Assembly (NCBI GenBank): GCA_964432415.1
Contig: CAYSNW010000061.1
Coordinates: forward strand, 1-24,476
Reading direction: 5' to 3'
DNA length: 24,476 bases
DNA from: JAFECT01 sp964432415
Lineage (GTDB): Bacteria; Pseudomonadota; Alphaproteobacteria; Caulobacterales; Caulobacteraceae
Positions 21,363-24,476 of the stretch are shown one piece after another. The notes beneath the pieces are model-generated. The model searched no databases. It saw only the letters and a list, made by a program, of their open reading frames with translations, and was not told where the DNA came from. Both the position numbers and the translations under genes were made by a program. Position 1 is the stretch's first letter. Each line of letters begins with the position of its first letter.

Positions 21363-24476
<3,114 letters not shown>

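Overview
The window is high-GC DNA from an alphaproteobacterium, most likely a member of the Caulobacteraceae (Caulobacter/Phenylobacterium-like). This is inferred from codon use, a SleB-type cell-wall hydrolase, a carB/greA/trxB neighbourhood, and small palindromic intergenic repeats of the kind common in that group. No database search was possible. There are 19 protein-coding genes, two cut by the window edges, and no rRNA, tRNA, CRISPR array, insertion sequence or phage. It looks like ordinary chromosome with interesting regulation and several uncharacterised genes.

Left region (1-3640, minus strand): a tightly packed NAD operon reading nadA, M50 membrane protease, macro-domain ADP-ribosyl hydrolase, nadB. 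Junctions are 0 or -4 bp. Two copies of a 19-bp palindrome spaced 63 bp lie in front of nadA and look like operators. The last ~100 bp of nadB at the window edge lose the family's conserved sequence, which may be low-quality contig-end sequence.

Region 3716-7490: a 1158-residue hybrid sensor kinase with five PAS domains, divergent from a gene of unknown function that has a phosphoribosyltransferase-like motif and a possible general-stress (EcfG-type) promoter.

Region 8356-10207 (plus): a coupled trio of aldo/keto reductase, YaiI/DUF188 protein and the ribosome-rescue hydrolase ArfB. A SleB-like hydrolase follows, then two minus-strand tandem paralogs encoding small secreted proteins with six matching cysteines and a duplicated upstream region, then trxB.

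Region 13954-18189: a membrane-anchored unknown, a cupin protein, a secreted unknown, and a two-gene module of a cytochrome b561-type membrane subunit and a Tat-exported molybdoenzyme of the sulfite-oxidase family.

Region 18310-24476: greA, preceded by a strong promoter and an immediate intrinsic terminator (a likely attenuator) and ending inside a palindromic repeat; a plus-strand M23 peptidase and an EamA transporter; a 214-bp pair of inverted repeat copies; and carB, cut by the right edge. The most notable signals are the greA leader attenuator, the twin operators and unusual gene content of the nad operon, the six-cysteine tandem paralogs, and the inverted repeat pair whose hairpins differ in sequence but keep base pairing.
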